DNA of 44,938 bases. It comes from a virus. This document shows positions 33,593-41,764 of this stretch, one piece after another (the first letter of the stretch is position 1; each line of letters begins with the position of its first letter). The notes beneath the pieces were generated by a model, which was given only the letters and a program-made list of their open reading frames with translations, did no database searches and was not told the DNA's origin. The stretch lies in IMG/VR virus record IMGVR_UViG_3300017598_000124, positions 1-44,938 of that record. One strand, given 5' to 3'. The translations under genes were made by a program, and so were the position numbers.

Positions 33593-33719
33593 ATTCAAAG
33601 GACTCCTCTATCCATGCGTCTTCAGCTATTGTTTCTTTGATTGAGGCTGCACAACTAGAACAGTAGTAGTCGTCACCCCACTTAGCAGTCTTCTGTGCGT
33701 TACAACATTTACATCTCAT
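33522..33719 (-). CDS. Small zinc-ribbon protein inside the cassette cluster
   Basis: 65 residues with C-x-x-C (3-6) and C-x-x-C (20-23), a zinc ribbon. ATG 33719 overlaps the stop of cassette 11. About residue 42 it reads W-I-E-E-S-F-E-Y-G, and the bases there (GAGGAGTCCTTTGAATATGG) look like a degenerate cassette junction that also starts cassette 12. The ORF may once have ended there and now runs on 20 codons. Zinc binding suggests nucleic-acid or protein contact. Confidence 0.65.
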   Translation of the reverse strand: MRCKCCNAQKTAKWGDDYYCSSCAASIKETIAEDAWIEESFEYGRSYRDTEDKGKTVTLSKEQGT

Positions 33720-33928
33720 TCTAGGAACTCCTCGGGGATAAAGGATATACAACAGGTGACTCCTTTAAGGCTTCTATTTTCAACCCAACCTTGTATGTCC
33801 TTGCCAGTCCTTAAGTCTTTGAAGTAGCCTACACGAGACAGTTTAACGTAGACCCCATCATGGCCTTTGTTCCATATAAGGGTAGTCCCTGCTCCATAGT
33901 TCTCGTAGTCTTTCTCTCTCAGTTTCAT
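33716..33928 (-). CDS. LPxEFLE cassette protein 11
   Basis: 70 residues. Early segment T-T-L-I-W-N-K-G-H-D-G-V-Y-V, a central Q-G-W-V-E-N and C-terminus S-F-I-P-E-E-F-L-E. The stop overlaps the ATG of the zinc-ribbon gene, with GAGGAG in the E-E codons as its ribosome site. Function unknown. Confidence 0.78.
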   Translation of the reverse strand: MKLREKDYENYGAGTTLIWNKGHDGVYVKLSRVGYFKDLRTGKDIQGWVENRSLKGVTCCISFIPEEFLE

Positions 33929-34161
33929 TCGAAGAACTCATACGGCATGTAGAAACTTTTACTTCTGTCACCGTAGGCCAAGCTTGTGCCATTCTGAAAA
34001 GAATCTTTATTAAAGAAGGTCTTTCGCTTTGACATACTCAACCCACCGGACACACCGTAGGCTCTCTTCACGCTAATACATCCATCCTCTTTAATCACTC
34101 CAGCTCCGTTAGGTAGTTCCCGCCATGTGAGCCCCCCGCAGTACTCTTTATATTCCTTCAT
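33925..34161 (-). CDS. LPxEFLE cassette protein 10
   Basis: 78 residues, first gene after the primase-helicase, whose end supplies GAGGAGG. Early segment G-G-L-T-W-R-E, then several Gly and basic residues, C-terminus S-F-Y-M-P-Y-E-F-F-E. Here the residue before Glu is Tyr, so the ribosome site for the next gene is weak (ATGAG) although the peptide tail is kept. This favours selection on the protein, not only on the ribosome site. Confidence 0.78.
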   Translation of the reverse strand: MKEYKEYCGGLTWRELPNGAGVIKEDGCISVKRAYGVSGGLSMSKRKTFFNKDSFQNGTSLAYGDRSKSFYMPYEFFE

Positions 34162-34163
34162 CC

Positions 34164-35753
34164 TTAGTCTACCTCCTCTAGTGTAAATGTTTCAGGGTCA
34201 AAGATAACCTGACCAGCGTAACCAGTATACGATGTAGGTCTATTCTTAACTACTGTCAGTGTTGTAGTGTTCTTCACATCCTCGTCAGTAGACATCTTAT
34301 CCCTGCTTAGCTTGACAACAACATGTGCTCTCTTGCTGATCATACGTGAGTCTCTGACCTGACCATCATCATTCTCATGTGCAATGGTGATGATACCTAC
34401 GTTAAGCTCGGCAGACATCCTAGCTAGTTGGGAAGACATGTCCCTGAGTATAGGCTCAACCCCATCCTTAGCGTCAAGAGAGTAAGCCAAGTCTTGGATA
34501 GGCTCGAACATAATGTACTTACAGTCGCACACCTCAGCAAAGTACCTGACTCTATCCAAGATGAAGCTAGCATCAGCGTCAGTGTCAACACCAAACTGAT
34601 AGAAGTTACCATCAGCTGTCATCTCTTCGATAGCCTCTAGTACTTCTTCTTCAGGTGTCCCTCTGTAGGATGGGAGAAAGACTTGAGCTAAGTTACCCTT
34701 CTCATCAGGTTGGAACTCCGAGTCTTGGATAGTTACATTCTTCTTCAAGTGGTAAGATGCAATGCCTAGGAGGCCTCTCTTCTTAGTCTCTTCAAGGTGC
34801 ATAGTAGCGAAGGGGATAGTAGGATACTCAGACAAGAGGGTGTACTCCAGCTTCCTCATCAACTCAGTCTTACCGACACCCTCTGGCGCTTGGATAACTG
34901 TGAAGGCACCTTGAGCTATGCCACCTACTGAGTCATCAAAGTCCTTGATACCTGTCGGTACCATAGCGTAACCAGTGTCCCCTTTGATAATGTCCTTGAA
35001 CTCAGCGGGAGAGTTGAAGACACCTGAGGGTGTGAACTTAGTCTTAGTATTCCAGAAGGCAAACTTGAAGTCGTCCCCATCACCAGCCTGAAGGAACTCA
35101 TTAGCATCCTTGTGTTTAGTGAGAAGTACTCGGTAGGTCTTAGAAGGGAAAGCCTTATAGATCTTCTCCGCTGCCTTAGCCCCAGCTGGGTCATTCTCCA
35201 TACACAAGACAATATGATCGAAGGAGTCTAGGTAATCATGGCAGTTCTTAAGGAGATGTTTAGAGATACCAGCTGAAGGTAGACCAACAACAGGGATCTT
35301 ACCTTCAAGCATCTGATAGGCACTGGCTGTATCTTCTTCTCCCTCTACAATGACAATGAACTTGTGAGACCCAGCGTTGAACTTATCCATACCGAAGAGG
35401 TGGTCCCCTGTGAACCCTCTATTCTTGGTGAAGTCCTTGGGTAGGTATCGGTACTTGTCCTTGTGGGGATAAGGATAGACACGTCTAACCATCTTACCTT
35501 TGTCATCAAAGGAGGTGAGGATACCGTACTTCCTAGCAGCCCTAGGTTTAATACTCCGGTACTCAACACCTTCTCTGTCGTCTAGTTCAGGGTGCATGTA
35601 GCTACTCCCTCCTGTTTCTCTATTAGACCCACCACTCTTCTCGCATTGGTGACAGAAGAAACCTCCATCAGCCCACAAGGAGTAGCACTCATGTCCCTTG
35701 CAGTGAGGACAATCAAGGTGCGTCTTAATAGGGTCATCTGTTCTTGCATTCAT
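34164..35753 (-). CDS. Primase-helicase (T7 gp4-like)
   Basis: 529 residues joining primase and replicative helicase. Zinc motif C-P-H-C (residues 15-18) with C-x-x-C about 17 residues on; TOPRIM E-G-E-E-D (about 136) and M-E-N-D-P-A-G; RecA-like helicase Walker A A-P-E-G-V-G-K-T-E (about 288-296), followed by a Walker B-like I-M-F-E-P and the C-terminal I-I-T-I-A-H-E-N segment. It unwinds the fork and primes lagging-strand synthesis. It sits between the two halves of DNA polymerase with cassette genes on both sides. Confidence 0.93.
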   Translation of the reverse strand: MNARTDDPIKTHLDCPHCKGHECYSLWADGGFFCHQCEKSGGSNRETGGSSYMHPELDDREGVEYRSIKPRAARKYGILTSFDDKGKMVRRVYPYPHKDKYRYLPKDFTKNRGFTGDHLFGMDKFNAGSHKFIVIVEGEEDTASAYQMLEGKIPVVGLPSAGISKHLLKNCHDYLDSFDHIVLCMENDPAGAKAAEKIYKAFPSKTYRVLLTKHKDANEFLQAGDGDDFKFAFWNTKTKFTPSGVFNSPAEFKDIIKGDTGYAMVPTGIKDFDDSVGGIAQGAFTVIQAPEGVGKTELMRKLEYTLLSEYPTIPFATMHLEETKKRGLLGIASYHLKKNVTIQDSEFQPDEKGNLAQVFLPSYRGTPEEEVLEAIEEMTADGNFYQFGVDTDADASFILDRVRYFAEVCDCKYIMFEPIQDLAYSLDAKDGVEPILRDMSSQLARMSAELNVGIITIAHENDDGQVRDSRMISKRAHVVVKLSRDKMSTDEDVKNTTTLTVVKNRPTSYTGYAGQVIFDPETFTLEEVD

Positions 35754-35974
35754 CTGAAGAATCCTTCTGGTAATCTGAAAGAAAAAGACTCACCTTCAGC
35801 AGACTGAGGGACCCAAGCATGGAAAGACTCCTCAACTTCTGGTGCGTCAATAAGGTATACGGCTTCCTCTAATCCGAGGCGGCCTAAACCCTCTTGCATC
35901 CACTCTTCGTGGATATCAAGGAAGACCCAATCCCTAGACTGATCCCATTTATAAAGTGCCTTGCCCGTACTCAT
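35750..35974 (-). CDS. LPxEFLE cassette protein 9
   Basis: 74 residues. Early strand K-A-L-Y-K-W-D-Q-S-R-D-W-V-F-L-D, acidic middle, C-terminus F-R-L-P-E-G-F-F-R, the most divergent tail (E-G for x-E, final Arg). AGAAGGA in the tail serves the primase-helicase start, whose ATG overlaps this stop. Confidence 0.75.
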   Translation of the reverse strand: MSTGKALYKWDQSRDWVFLDIHEEWMQEGLGRLGLEEAVYLIDAPEVEESFHAWVPQSAEGESFSFRLPEGFFR

Positions 35975-36201
35975 TCTAAGAATTCTCCCGGTACCCTGAA
36001 CCTCAGGTTACCTTCTCTATGGTAGCCATTAACCTCTAAGATTCCTTTAAAAGTGCCACAAGGGTCGACACTGAACATATCCTCAAACCAGCCTTGTGTA
36101 CGAAAACCTTTTGTATAGCCAAAGATATTCCTTGACCACTCATCAGGTTTATTATAGTCATCACTTCTCCCTTGGTATAGTCCGGGCCTAAGCTCTGTCA
36201 T
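35971..36201 (-). CDS. LPxEFLE cassette protein 8
   Basis: 76 residues. Early strand P-G-L-Y-Q-G-R-S, a central T-Q-G-W-F-E-D-M-F, C-terminus L-R-F-R-V-P-G-E-F-L-E. ATG overlaps the stop of cassette 7 with AAGGAG upstream; its own stop overlaps cassette 9. Confidence 0.8.
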   Translation of the reverse strand: MTELRPGLYQGRSDDYNKPDEWSRNIFGYTKGFRTQGWFEDMFSVDPCGTFKGILEVNGYHREGNLRFRVPGEFLE

Positions 36202-36392
36202 TCTAAGAACTCCTTTGGTAGTAGGTAACTGCTAGGTTGACGATAGGACCAACCTGTACTTGTTAAATCACTATGTATACGAAGGTTGCCGACGACACGA
36301 GCGAAGCTATTCATAGTGATCACCCCTTGCCCCTCCCGGTATAGACCGCAACAGTCCTCAAAAGTCTTCATCAAATCAGAATTTCTAGGCAT
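36198..36392 (-). CDS. LPxEFLE cassette protein 7
   Basis: 64 residues from M-P-R-N-S-D-L. ATG lies inside the last codons of the polymerase exonuclease fragment, preceded by AAAGGAGG. Early strand C-G-L-Y-R-E-G-Q-G-V-I, then S-T-G-W-S-Y, C-terminus Y-L-L-P-K-E-F-L-E. This cassette marks the break in the DNA polymerase gene. Confidence 0.8.
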   Translation of the reverse strand: MPRNSDLMKTFEDCCGLYREGQGVITMNSFARVVGNLRIHSDLTSTGWSYRQPSSYLLPKEFLE

Positions 36393-37254
36393 ACGTACCT
36401 CCTTTACGTGCTTCTCTGATAGCCTTGATATGACCTTCTGTCTTCTCATGTGGGTTCCACCCAGCTTCCCATAGGGTATCAATCCTATCTTGAGGAGACC
36501 CCGGATTGAAATCTTTGTAGTCGTAGCACACTAACTCATCCCCTTCTATCTCAGTCTTAGGGTGCTCAGACAGAGCTGTTATGACATTGGAGAAGAGAGA
36601 ACCATCCTTCTTAGTACGATACTTAATGCGTTTAGACTCAACCAGCTTAGACCCGAAGGCTGCTCTAAAGGACACCTCAAGCTCCTCCTTCTCTTCCTTG
36701 ATCTGGTCAAGTAACTCCTTAGCTCTGTCAACATCAAACAAGAAACCATTACGCTGCATGTTAGAGCAGATAGCAGCCATCTCATGTTCAACCTTCAAGG
36801 CTTGTTCCCACTTAGGGTCCTTGATATACTTCCAGAAGTAGTTGACAATAGCTTCCTCAACGATAACGTCTTGGTCACAGTAGTCTCCCATCTCTTCAGT
36901 GTACTCATCCCAGCCTCCTGTGTAGTCTCCCTTGTATACTCTGAGGTACTCCCCTAACTCCTTGAGACTATGTGTCCTGAACTTAGAGTAGTTAACTGTA
37001 CGGCTCACTACGAAGGTGTCAATGATGCTCTCAGGCTTGATGTCTAGCCCTGTAAGCTTGTTGATGACAGGTAGGTCAGAGGACATACCATTATGGAACA
37101 CCCACTTCTCAGGTTCCTTGTCTAGTACAAAGTCCTTGAAGTAGCCCATGTCAGTGAACCTCTGCACCCCACCTTTGTTCAACTCCTTCAAGGAGATGCA
37201 GTGTATCTTACTCTCCCTGTCTCCATCCCATTCAGCATCAGCTACTAAGATCAT
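36385..37254 (-). CDS. DNA polymerase family A, N-terminal (3'-5' exonuclease) fragment
   Basis: 289 residues with the three exonuclease motifs: A-D-A-E-W-D (Exo I), F-H-N-G-M-S-S-D-L-P-V (Exo II) and Y-C-D-Q-D-V (Exo III). It runs through the region before the polymerase palm (L-W-E-A-G-W-N-P-H-E-K-T-E-G-H-I) and stops at A-R-K-G-G-T-Y-A, which holds the AAAGGAGG site for cassette 7. The rest of the enzyme is at 32171-33184. Together the parts give 626 residues, about full length for phage relatives, with all motifs present, so a two-subunit enzyme is likely rather than a dead gene. Confidence 0.92.
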   Translation of the reverse strand: MILVADAEWDGDRESKIHCISLKELNKGGVQRFTDMGYFKDFVLDKEPEKWVFHNGMSSDLPVINKLTGLDIKPESIIDTFVVSRTVNYSKFRTHSLKELGEYLRVYKGDYTGGWDEYTEEMGDYCDQDVIVEEAIVNYFWKYIKDPKWEQALKVEHEMAAICSNMQRNGFLFDVDRAKELLDQIKEEKEELEVSFRAAFGSKLVESKRIKYRTKKDGSLFSNVITALSEHPKTEIEGDELVCYDYKDFNPGSPQDRIDTLWEAGWNPHEKTEGHIKAIREARKGGTYA

Positions 37255-37490
37255 TCTAAGAACTCCTGCGGTATCAGCAAGTCAGCCCCTTTAAGTTTTC
37301 TATCGTCATCAAACCCCCTACTCCAAGGACGCCACATATCTTTAGTGAAGCGATCCAAGACTGTTTTGTAAGCGTTCTTGTATGAGACAGATCTACCCCC
37401 TCCTTCTGTAATACGGTCCTCCTTTCGTACGAAGATGCAGCTCTCTGCCTTGATTAGGCCGTCATGGGCCATTGCTGAGGGATACGACAT
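37251..37490 (-). CDS. LPxEFLE cassette protein 6
   Basis: 79 residues, starting four bases after the CobT-like gene with AGAGGTGAGAAG as ribosome site. Early segment S-C-I-F-V-R-K-E-D, middle R-P-W-S-R-G-F-D, C-terminus D-L-L-I-P-Q-E-F-L-E. Its CAGGAG and overlapping GAATGA drive the start of the exonuclease fragment. Confidence 0.78.
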   Translation of the reverse strand: MSYPSAMAHDGLIKAESCIFVRKEDRITEGGGRSVSYKNAYKTVLDRFTKDMWRPWSRGFDDDRKLKGADLLIPQEFLE

Positions 37491-37494
37491 CTTC

Positions 37495-39321
37495 TCACCT
37501 CTTCACTTTCTTAGTCAACAACTGCGTAAGTTTATTGAACACACTCGATGACAGCTCATTAACATTCTGAACTACGACATGGTCCTTGTAGATCTTAGAC
37601 ACTGAGTTATCGCAGATCCCAATACCTACACACTCAACACCTTGTTTATTAGCTGTCTCAGTCGCATCCTTACAGAACTTGATAAGCTGCTGACGTGTTC
37701 CTCCCCCTGAGTTAGCTGGGTGGCCATCACTAAGGACGAACAGCACCTTACGTTCTTCAGGTCTCTTCTTCAGATCATTAACAGCATTGACAATGAAATC
37801 ATAATCAGAGTTGTTTCCTCCTACAGCCTCAGGGATAAGCTCGATAGAAGCCCTGCAAGTACGGAGGTTATCATCAAAGTCTTTGAAGAACAATGTGTCG
37901 AGAGGTTCAGGTCTATGGTATTCGTACCTGTCAACTTCATTAGGGTACCTCTTGTTGCAGAACCCTACCACATTGTACGCAATACTAGAGCCTTCCAAGC
38001 ATTCAGCCAGTGCAACAACACAGTCTCTGGCTACCTCAGCCCTGTCTCCATACATAGAGCCTGACAAGTCGACGAGGATAGTCACAGCTGTGTCTTCTTC
38101 CTCTCTATCAGTACGCTGCTTGAAGACTGAACGGTGCCCTGCGTAGGCTGCTACCAGTCTCTTGCTGTCCAACCTACCTACCTCACGACCAGTGTCCCAG
38201 TCTCTGCGCTGCTTAGCTAACAAGGCCCGCTTAAGCTTAGACTTCATGGTCATGATGTTGCCGCTAATAGAAGACTTACGGTTATCATAATCTGCATGGT
38301 TTGTCGAGTCAATAACTCTTTGTGTGTCACGGTCAGCGAAGGGTGGTGGATTCTTACCTCGGCGGTACTGAACATCCTTCTCAGTGGTGTACACTTTATA
38401 ACCACCACTAAGGCCCGGTCCTTCACCACCTACACAACCTGAGGCACCATCACCGGGTTCATTGAGAGCATCATCCATCTGCTCACCCTTAGCCCATACT
38501 GGTTCTCCCTCTCCTTCACCCTCTCCTTCCTTAGCCTCCAAAGATTTAGAAGCGAAAGGATTCTCACCATCCATCTGGCCTCGTTGGTACTCAGGGCTAT
38601 TCTCTCCTTCGTCCATACCTTCACCAGCTTGAGGATCAAAGTCTTCAGGGTTAGATTGAAGGTCAGGATCATCTTCCTTCAGGAGTTTGTATACACTCTT
38701 AGCTAAGGTGATAACCTCACCAGAGTTCTTACACTTAAGAGCCTCTTCGCACCACTTGTCAGCATGATCCTTCAAGTTATCTGGAAGTACATCCATCAGC
38801 TTCTCAAGGTTCTCACCCCCATAAGACTTACGTCCTACAGTTGTGATGCCTAGGCCAGCTGCTTGTACGCTCATCTTTTCGAGAGGGTCCTTACCCCCTA
38901 GCTTCTTACGTGTCTCCTCAAGGGCATCGTACTCTTTGCCTTTGACCAACTCAGTAACTTGAGTGATGTTCTTACGTGACCCAGCATAGTCATCCATCAC
39001 TCTCTCTTCCATCCAGATATCTTCAAGAGCATTGTGAAGATTCTTCAAGTCTTCCTTACCATTATGAAGACAACGATCATAGAACTCCATCACTCGTGGC
39101 ATATCAGAGTGACGAATGTGGCCAGCCTCATGGTCAACATAGCCACGCATAGCCCTCACTTGAGCTGGTGAAAGTTTCTTATCCAAAGGTAGGGCTGGGA
39201 GCATGATAGTCTTACCATCAGTACCCGCTTGATCCCCTTTGAATACTACATTGATACCATGTTGACGACCGAAGACAGCTGATGTGACAGCCATCTCGTG
39301 CATAAATTCATGCGCTTGCAT
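37495..39321 (-). CDS. cobT: CobT-like protein with VWA domain
   Basis: 608 residues. An N-terminal Y-V-D-H-E-A-G-H-I-R-H (HExxH at 64-68) is followed by a helical part, a long acidic Glu/Gly-rich linker (about 215-300) and a von Willebrand A domain with the MIDAS motif D-L-S-G-S (418-422). This layout matches phage relatives of the cobaltochelatase subunit CobT. It pairs with the AAA+ protein at 39731-41335. No CobN subunit is encoded, so it would need host CobN to insert cobalt, or it acts elsewhere. Start ATG follows AAGGAGTAAGACC. Confidence 0.85.
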   Translation of the reverse strand: MQAHEFMHEMAVTSAVFGRQHGINVVFKGDQAGTDGKTIMLPALPLDKKLSPAQVRAMRGYVDHEAGHIRHSDMPRVMEFYDRCLHNGKEDLKNLHNALEDIWMEERVMDDYAGSRKNITQVTELVKGKEYDALEETRKKLGGKDPLEKMSVQAAGLGITTVGRKSYGGENLEKLMDVLPDNLKDHADKWCEEALKCKNSGEVITLAKSVYKLLKEDDPDLQSNPEDFDPQAGEGMDEGENSPEYQRGQMDGENPFASKSLEAKEGEGEGEGEPVWAKGEQMDDALNEPGDGASGCVGGEGPGLSGGYKVYTTEKDVQYRRGKNPPPFADRDTQRVIDSTNHADYDNRKSSISGNIMTMKSKLKRALLAKQRRDWDTGREVGRLDSKRLVAAYAGHRSVFKQRTDREEEDTAVTILVDLSGSMYGDRAEVARDCVVALAECLEGSSIAYNVVGFCNKRYPNEVDRYEYHRPEPLDTLFFKDFDDNLRTCRASIELIPEAVGGNNSDYDFIVNAVNDLKKRPEERKVLFVLSDGHPANSGGGTRQQLIKFCKDATETANKQGVECVGIGICDNSVSKIYKDHVVVQNVNELSSSVFNKLTQLLTKKVKR

Positions 39322-39342
39322 GGTCTTACTCCTTGTTTGCTA

Positions 39343-39540
39343 TTACTCGAAGAAATCGCTAGGGATATACCCCAGCGCCTTCCTTTTGCTTGCATTAGGG
39401 TATGGTGGCACGGAGAAGTCCCTAGTCCCTAGTCGAAGATTAAAGAAAATATAAGGGTCCTTAGTGTTGCAGATAGGGGTACCTGACCGGGACAAGTAGA
39501 AGTGCCCCGGTGGATAAGGTTTGTCAGGGTCGTACCTCAT
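39343..39540 (-). CDS. LPxEFLE cassette protein 5
   Basis: 65 residues. Early segment G-H-F-Y-L-S-R-S-G-T-P, C-terminus G-Y-I-P-S-D-F-F-E with Asp for Glu. It ends in TAA, not TGA, and the next gene (CobT-like) has its own separate AAGGAG 15-20 bases later. So here the peptide tail persists without coupling, which points to a protein role for it. Confidence 0.72.
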   Translation of the reverse strand: MRYDPDKPYPPGHFYLSRSGTPICNTKDPYIFFNLRLGTRDFSVPPYPNASKRKALGYIPSDFFE

Positions 39541-39734
39541 TTAACAAACTCCTCAGGTAGCCAGAACCTATCACCCTCTCCTTCTCGCATGTACTCCTCA
39601 AATCTTTCATCTTCCCAAGGTTCGGGGAACATGGGTTTAAAGTTATCCACCCAGTAGTTTGAATGTCCTTCAGAAAAGAGAAGGAAGAGATTATTGTATC
39701 TCTCCTTCTTATAGACCCCTTTAAGGTAGCTCAT
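39537..39734 (-). CDS. LPxEFLE cassette protein 4
   Basis: 65 residues. ATG overlaps the stop of the CobS-like gene (AAATGA). Early strand K-G-V-Y-K-K-E-R, then L-F-L-L-F-S-E-G, C-terminus F-W-L-P-E-E-F-V-K. GAGGAG in the tail serves cassette 5, whose ATG overlaps this stop. Confidence 0.75.
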   Translation of the reverse strand: MSYLKGVYKKERYNNLFLLFSEGHSNYWVDNFKPMFPEPWEDERFEEYMREGEGDRFWLPEEFVK

Positions 39735-41335
39735 TTGATCACACGGTCAGCGATACCTTTCAGGACACTACGTTCATCCTTGTTAGCTTTGTCCAAGACT
39801 ACCATCTTGAAGGCAGTGTTAGTGTCACCAAGCATGACAGTAGCCTCAGCAAAGGCTAGCATACCACGAGGGGAGATAGGTTGCAAGATGTCTCCATTCT
39901 CAAAGGCTGCAAGATGTTCATCGACATACTTACCGATGACCTTAGCGTCAGCTTCTTTGAGTGCTGGTACTACACGCTTGACAAGACTACGACGTTCCTT
40001 GTCAGTCAGGTAGTCAACCTTCAACCATACTGTGAAGCGATCCAAGAGGGCGAGAGATTGAGGACGAGCACCTTGGTACATACCTTCTTCGTCACCTTGC
40101 CCAACAGTGTTACCTGTTGCAAACATACGCATCATAGGATGAGGTTTAACAAGACGATCACCATCTTCAGTGATACGTAGACCGTTACCCTCCAAAGCAG
40201 CTTGCATTACGTAAGCTACATCAGGCCGAACAAAGTCAATCTCGTCGCAGCAAAGGATACAAGGAGCTGACATAGCACGAGGCAGCATACCGTCAACAAA
40301 CTCAGAGACTGTCCGACCGTCAGTGTCCACCTTTAAGGTATCACGACCGATCAGATCCATACGAGAGATCTCACTGTCGAAGTTGACACGTACAAAGGGG
40401 TAGCCCAGATGTGCGGCCACCTGTTCAATGAGTGTCGTCTTACCTGAACCAGTATGTCCTTGCAGGTAGGCACGCTTGTTGGTTACGATAGAGTAGATGA
40501 CACGGATCAGGTAGTCAGGACGGAAGATGTAGTGTTTGTCAATCTTAGGTACATCAGGGTGTACACCATCCCACTCCCATACTGGTACCTCAAAGTCTTG
40601 AACCATGTCAACACCTTTGAACACTTCAGAAGCTTTCTTGTATGTGACCTTACCATCAGGCACCTCACCTGTCCCTTCGATCTCAAAGTCCATAGCTGGC
40701 ATAGACAAGGCTTTAGCTGCTGCATCACGAAGTTCTTGAGATAGACGAGCAACCTCTTTAATCTCCTCCCCTAGTTTGTTAACAGCATCTCGCTCATGAA
40801 GGGTTGCCTCTTGAGACTTACGAGTAGCATCACCAAGAGCATCAAGGATAGTGTCAATCTCAGGGAGATCAGAACCAGCAAGCAGGCTATCAATAGCTGT
40901 CTTCGATGGGCCATCAGGGATAGTCAGCTCACCCAAAGATGATTCAACTTTCTTGATAGCCCCAGCCTCAGTGATAATACCTTGAGCCTTACGCCAGAAG
41001 TCAACAGTTTCTTCTGAAGCACCTCGGACAAAAGGATACTTACCATTCTCAAGTTTATCTTCGTCCATCATAGGAAGGAGGTCATCAACTGTAAGCTCAT
41101 GAGCCATGAGACACACAAGCTCCCCAAAGAAGAAGCCTTGGAGAGACTTGTACAGGGTATCACCAGTCTTTGCAGTGAAGTCCTTCTCTCGACCTAACGC
41201 TTGGACATACCGTTTGACTACATGAGTAGCTTTAGTACGATTGATCTCAACATGAGGGGTCAAACCCTCTTCAGCTGGATCCCATACTACATGGGAAGCG
41301 AACTCACGTTGATACTTATTCAGGATATCTCGCAT
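39731..41335 (-). CDS. cobS: CobS-like AAA+ ATPase (MoxR type)
   Basis: 534 residues: a helical N-terminal half, then an AAA+ module with Walker A G-H-T-G-S-G-K-T (293-300), Walker B C-I-L-C-C-D-E-I-D (359-367) and a sensor region F-A-T-G-N-T. Phage genes of this kind resemble the cobaltochelatase subunit CobS and MoxR ATPases, which act with a VWA partner; that partner is at 37495-39321, separated by two cassette genes. With a B12-dependent RNR in the same genome, help in cobalamin supply is plausible. A chaperone role on another substrate is the alternative. Confidence 0.85.
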   Translation of the reverse strand: MRDILNKYQREFASHVVWDPAEEGLTPHVEINRTKATHVVKRYVQALGREKDFTAKTGDTLYKSLQGFFFGELVCLMAHELTVDDLLPMMDEDKLENGKYPFVRGASEETVDFWRKAQGIITEAGAIKKVESSLGELTIPDGPSKTAIDSLLAGSDLPEIDTILDALGDATRKSQEATLHERDAVNKLGEEIKEVARLSQELRDAAAKALSMPAMDFEIEGTGEVPDGKVTYKKASEVFKGVDMVQDFEVPVWEWDGVHPDVPKIDKHYIFRPDYLIRVIYSIVTNKRAYLQGHTGSGKTTLIEQVAAHLGYPFVRVNFDSEISRMDLIGRDTLKVDTDGRTVSEFVDGMLPRAMSAPCILCCDEIDFVRPDVAYVMQAALEGNGLRITEDGDRLVKPHPMMRMFATGNTVGQGDEEGMYQGARPQSLALLDRFTVWLKVDYLTDKERRSLVKRVVPALKEADAKVIGKYVDEHLAAFENGDILQPISPRGMLAFAEATVMLGDTNTAFKMVVLDKANKDERSVLKGIADRVIK

Positions 41336-41583
41336 TATTCTTCGTCCTTTTGAGAAGGGGTCAAGTTAAAACCCATAGTGTTGCTGTTGTCATCAGAGTC
41401 TTGAGGCTGTTGCACCATCATCTGTTGTTGCTGCGATACAAGCTGCTGTTGGATAGCTTCAGTAGCCTCGACCACGCCCAGCTTATAGTAACTAAGCTTA
41501 GTTCTGTTCCTTTGATAGCTGCCAATGATGTACCCTAAGCAGAATACAGATAAGAAGACAGCCCATGATTCAAAGCCTGTCAT
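41335..41583 (-). CDS. Small membrane protein with Gln-rich tail
   Basis: 82 residues from M-T-G-F-E-S-W. One membrane segment (W-A-V-F-L-S-V-F-C-L-G-Y-I-I-G-S-Y, residues 6-22) and a cytoplasmic Gln-rich stretch likely to form a coiled coil. The start is chosen by overlap with the preceding gene; the stop overlaps the CobS-like start. Function unknown. Confidence 0.6.
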   Translation of the reverse strand: MTGFESWAVFLSVFCLGYIIGSYQRNRTKLSYYKLGVVEATEAIQQQLVSQQQQMMVQQPQDSDDNSNTMGFNLTPSQKDEE

Positions 41584-41764
41584 TTTGTTTCTCCAATCCT
41601 TCTTTGTAAGTTTCAGTATAATGCTCAGCAAGGTACGCACCGATATCAAAGGGCCAACATACAGCATCAAAGAAAGAGGTGAGCCGCCCAGTCCCTTGAT
41701 TACGGGCTCTTATGTACATCCCCACAATTCCTCCAGCCCACAATAGGCTTATGAACGCCGTCAT
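41570..41764 (-). CDS. Small membrane protein
   Basis: 64 residues: an N-terminal membrane segment (A-F-I-S-L-L-W-A-G-G-I-V-G-M-Y-I) and an amphipathic C-terminal part. ATG overlaps the stop of the coiled-coil gene (ATGA), and it overlaps the next gene by 14 bases. Unknown function; it may act with the neighbouring membrane protein. Confidence 0.6.
   Translation of the reverse strand: MTAFISLLWAGGIVGMYIRARNQGTGRLTSFFDAVCWPFDIGAYLAEHYTETYKEGLEKQNDRL

Noticed and set aside
32171-37254. Intein, group I intron or homing endonuclease as cause of the polymerase split
   Set aside because: No intein end motifs, no HNH or LAGLIDADG ORF, and each half has its own start or stop codon coupled to a cassette gene.
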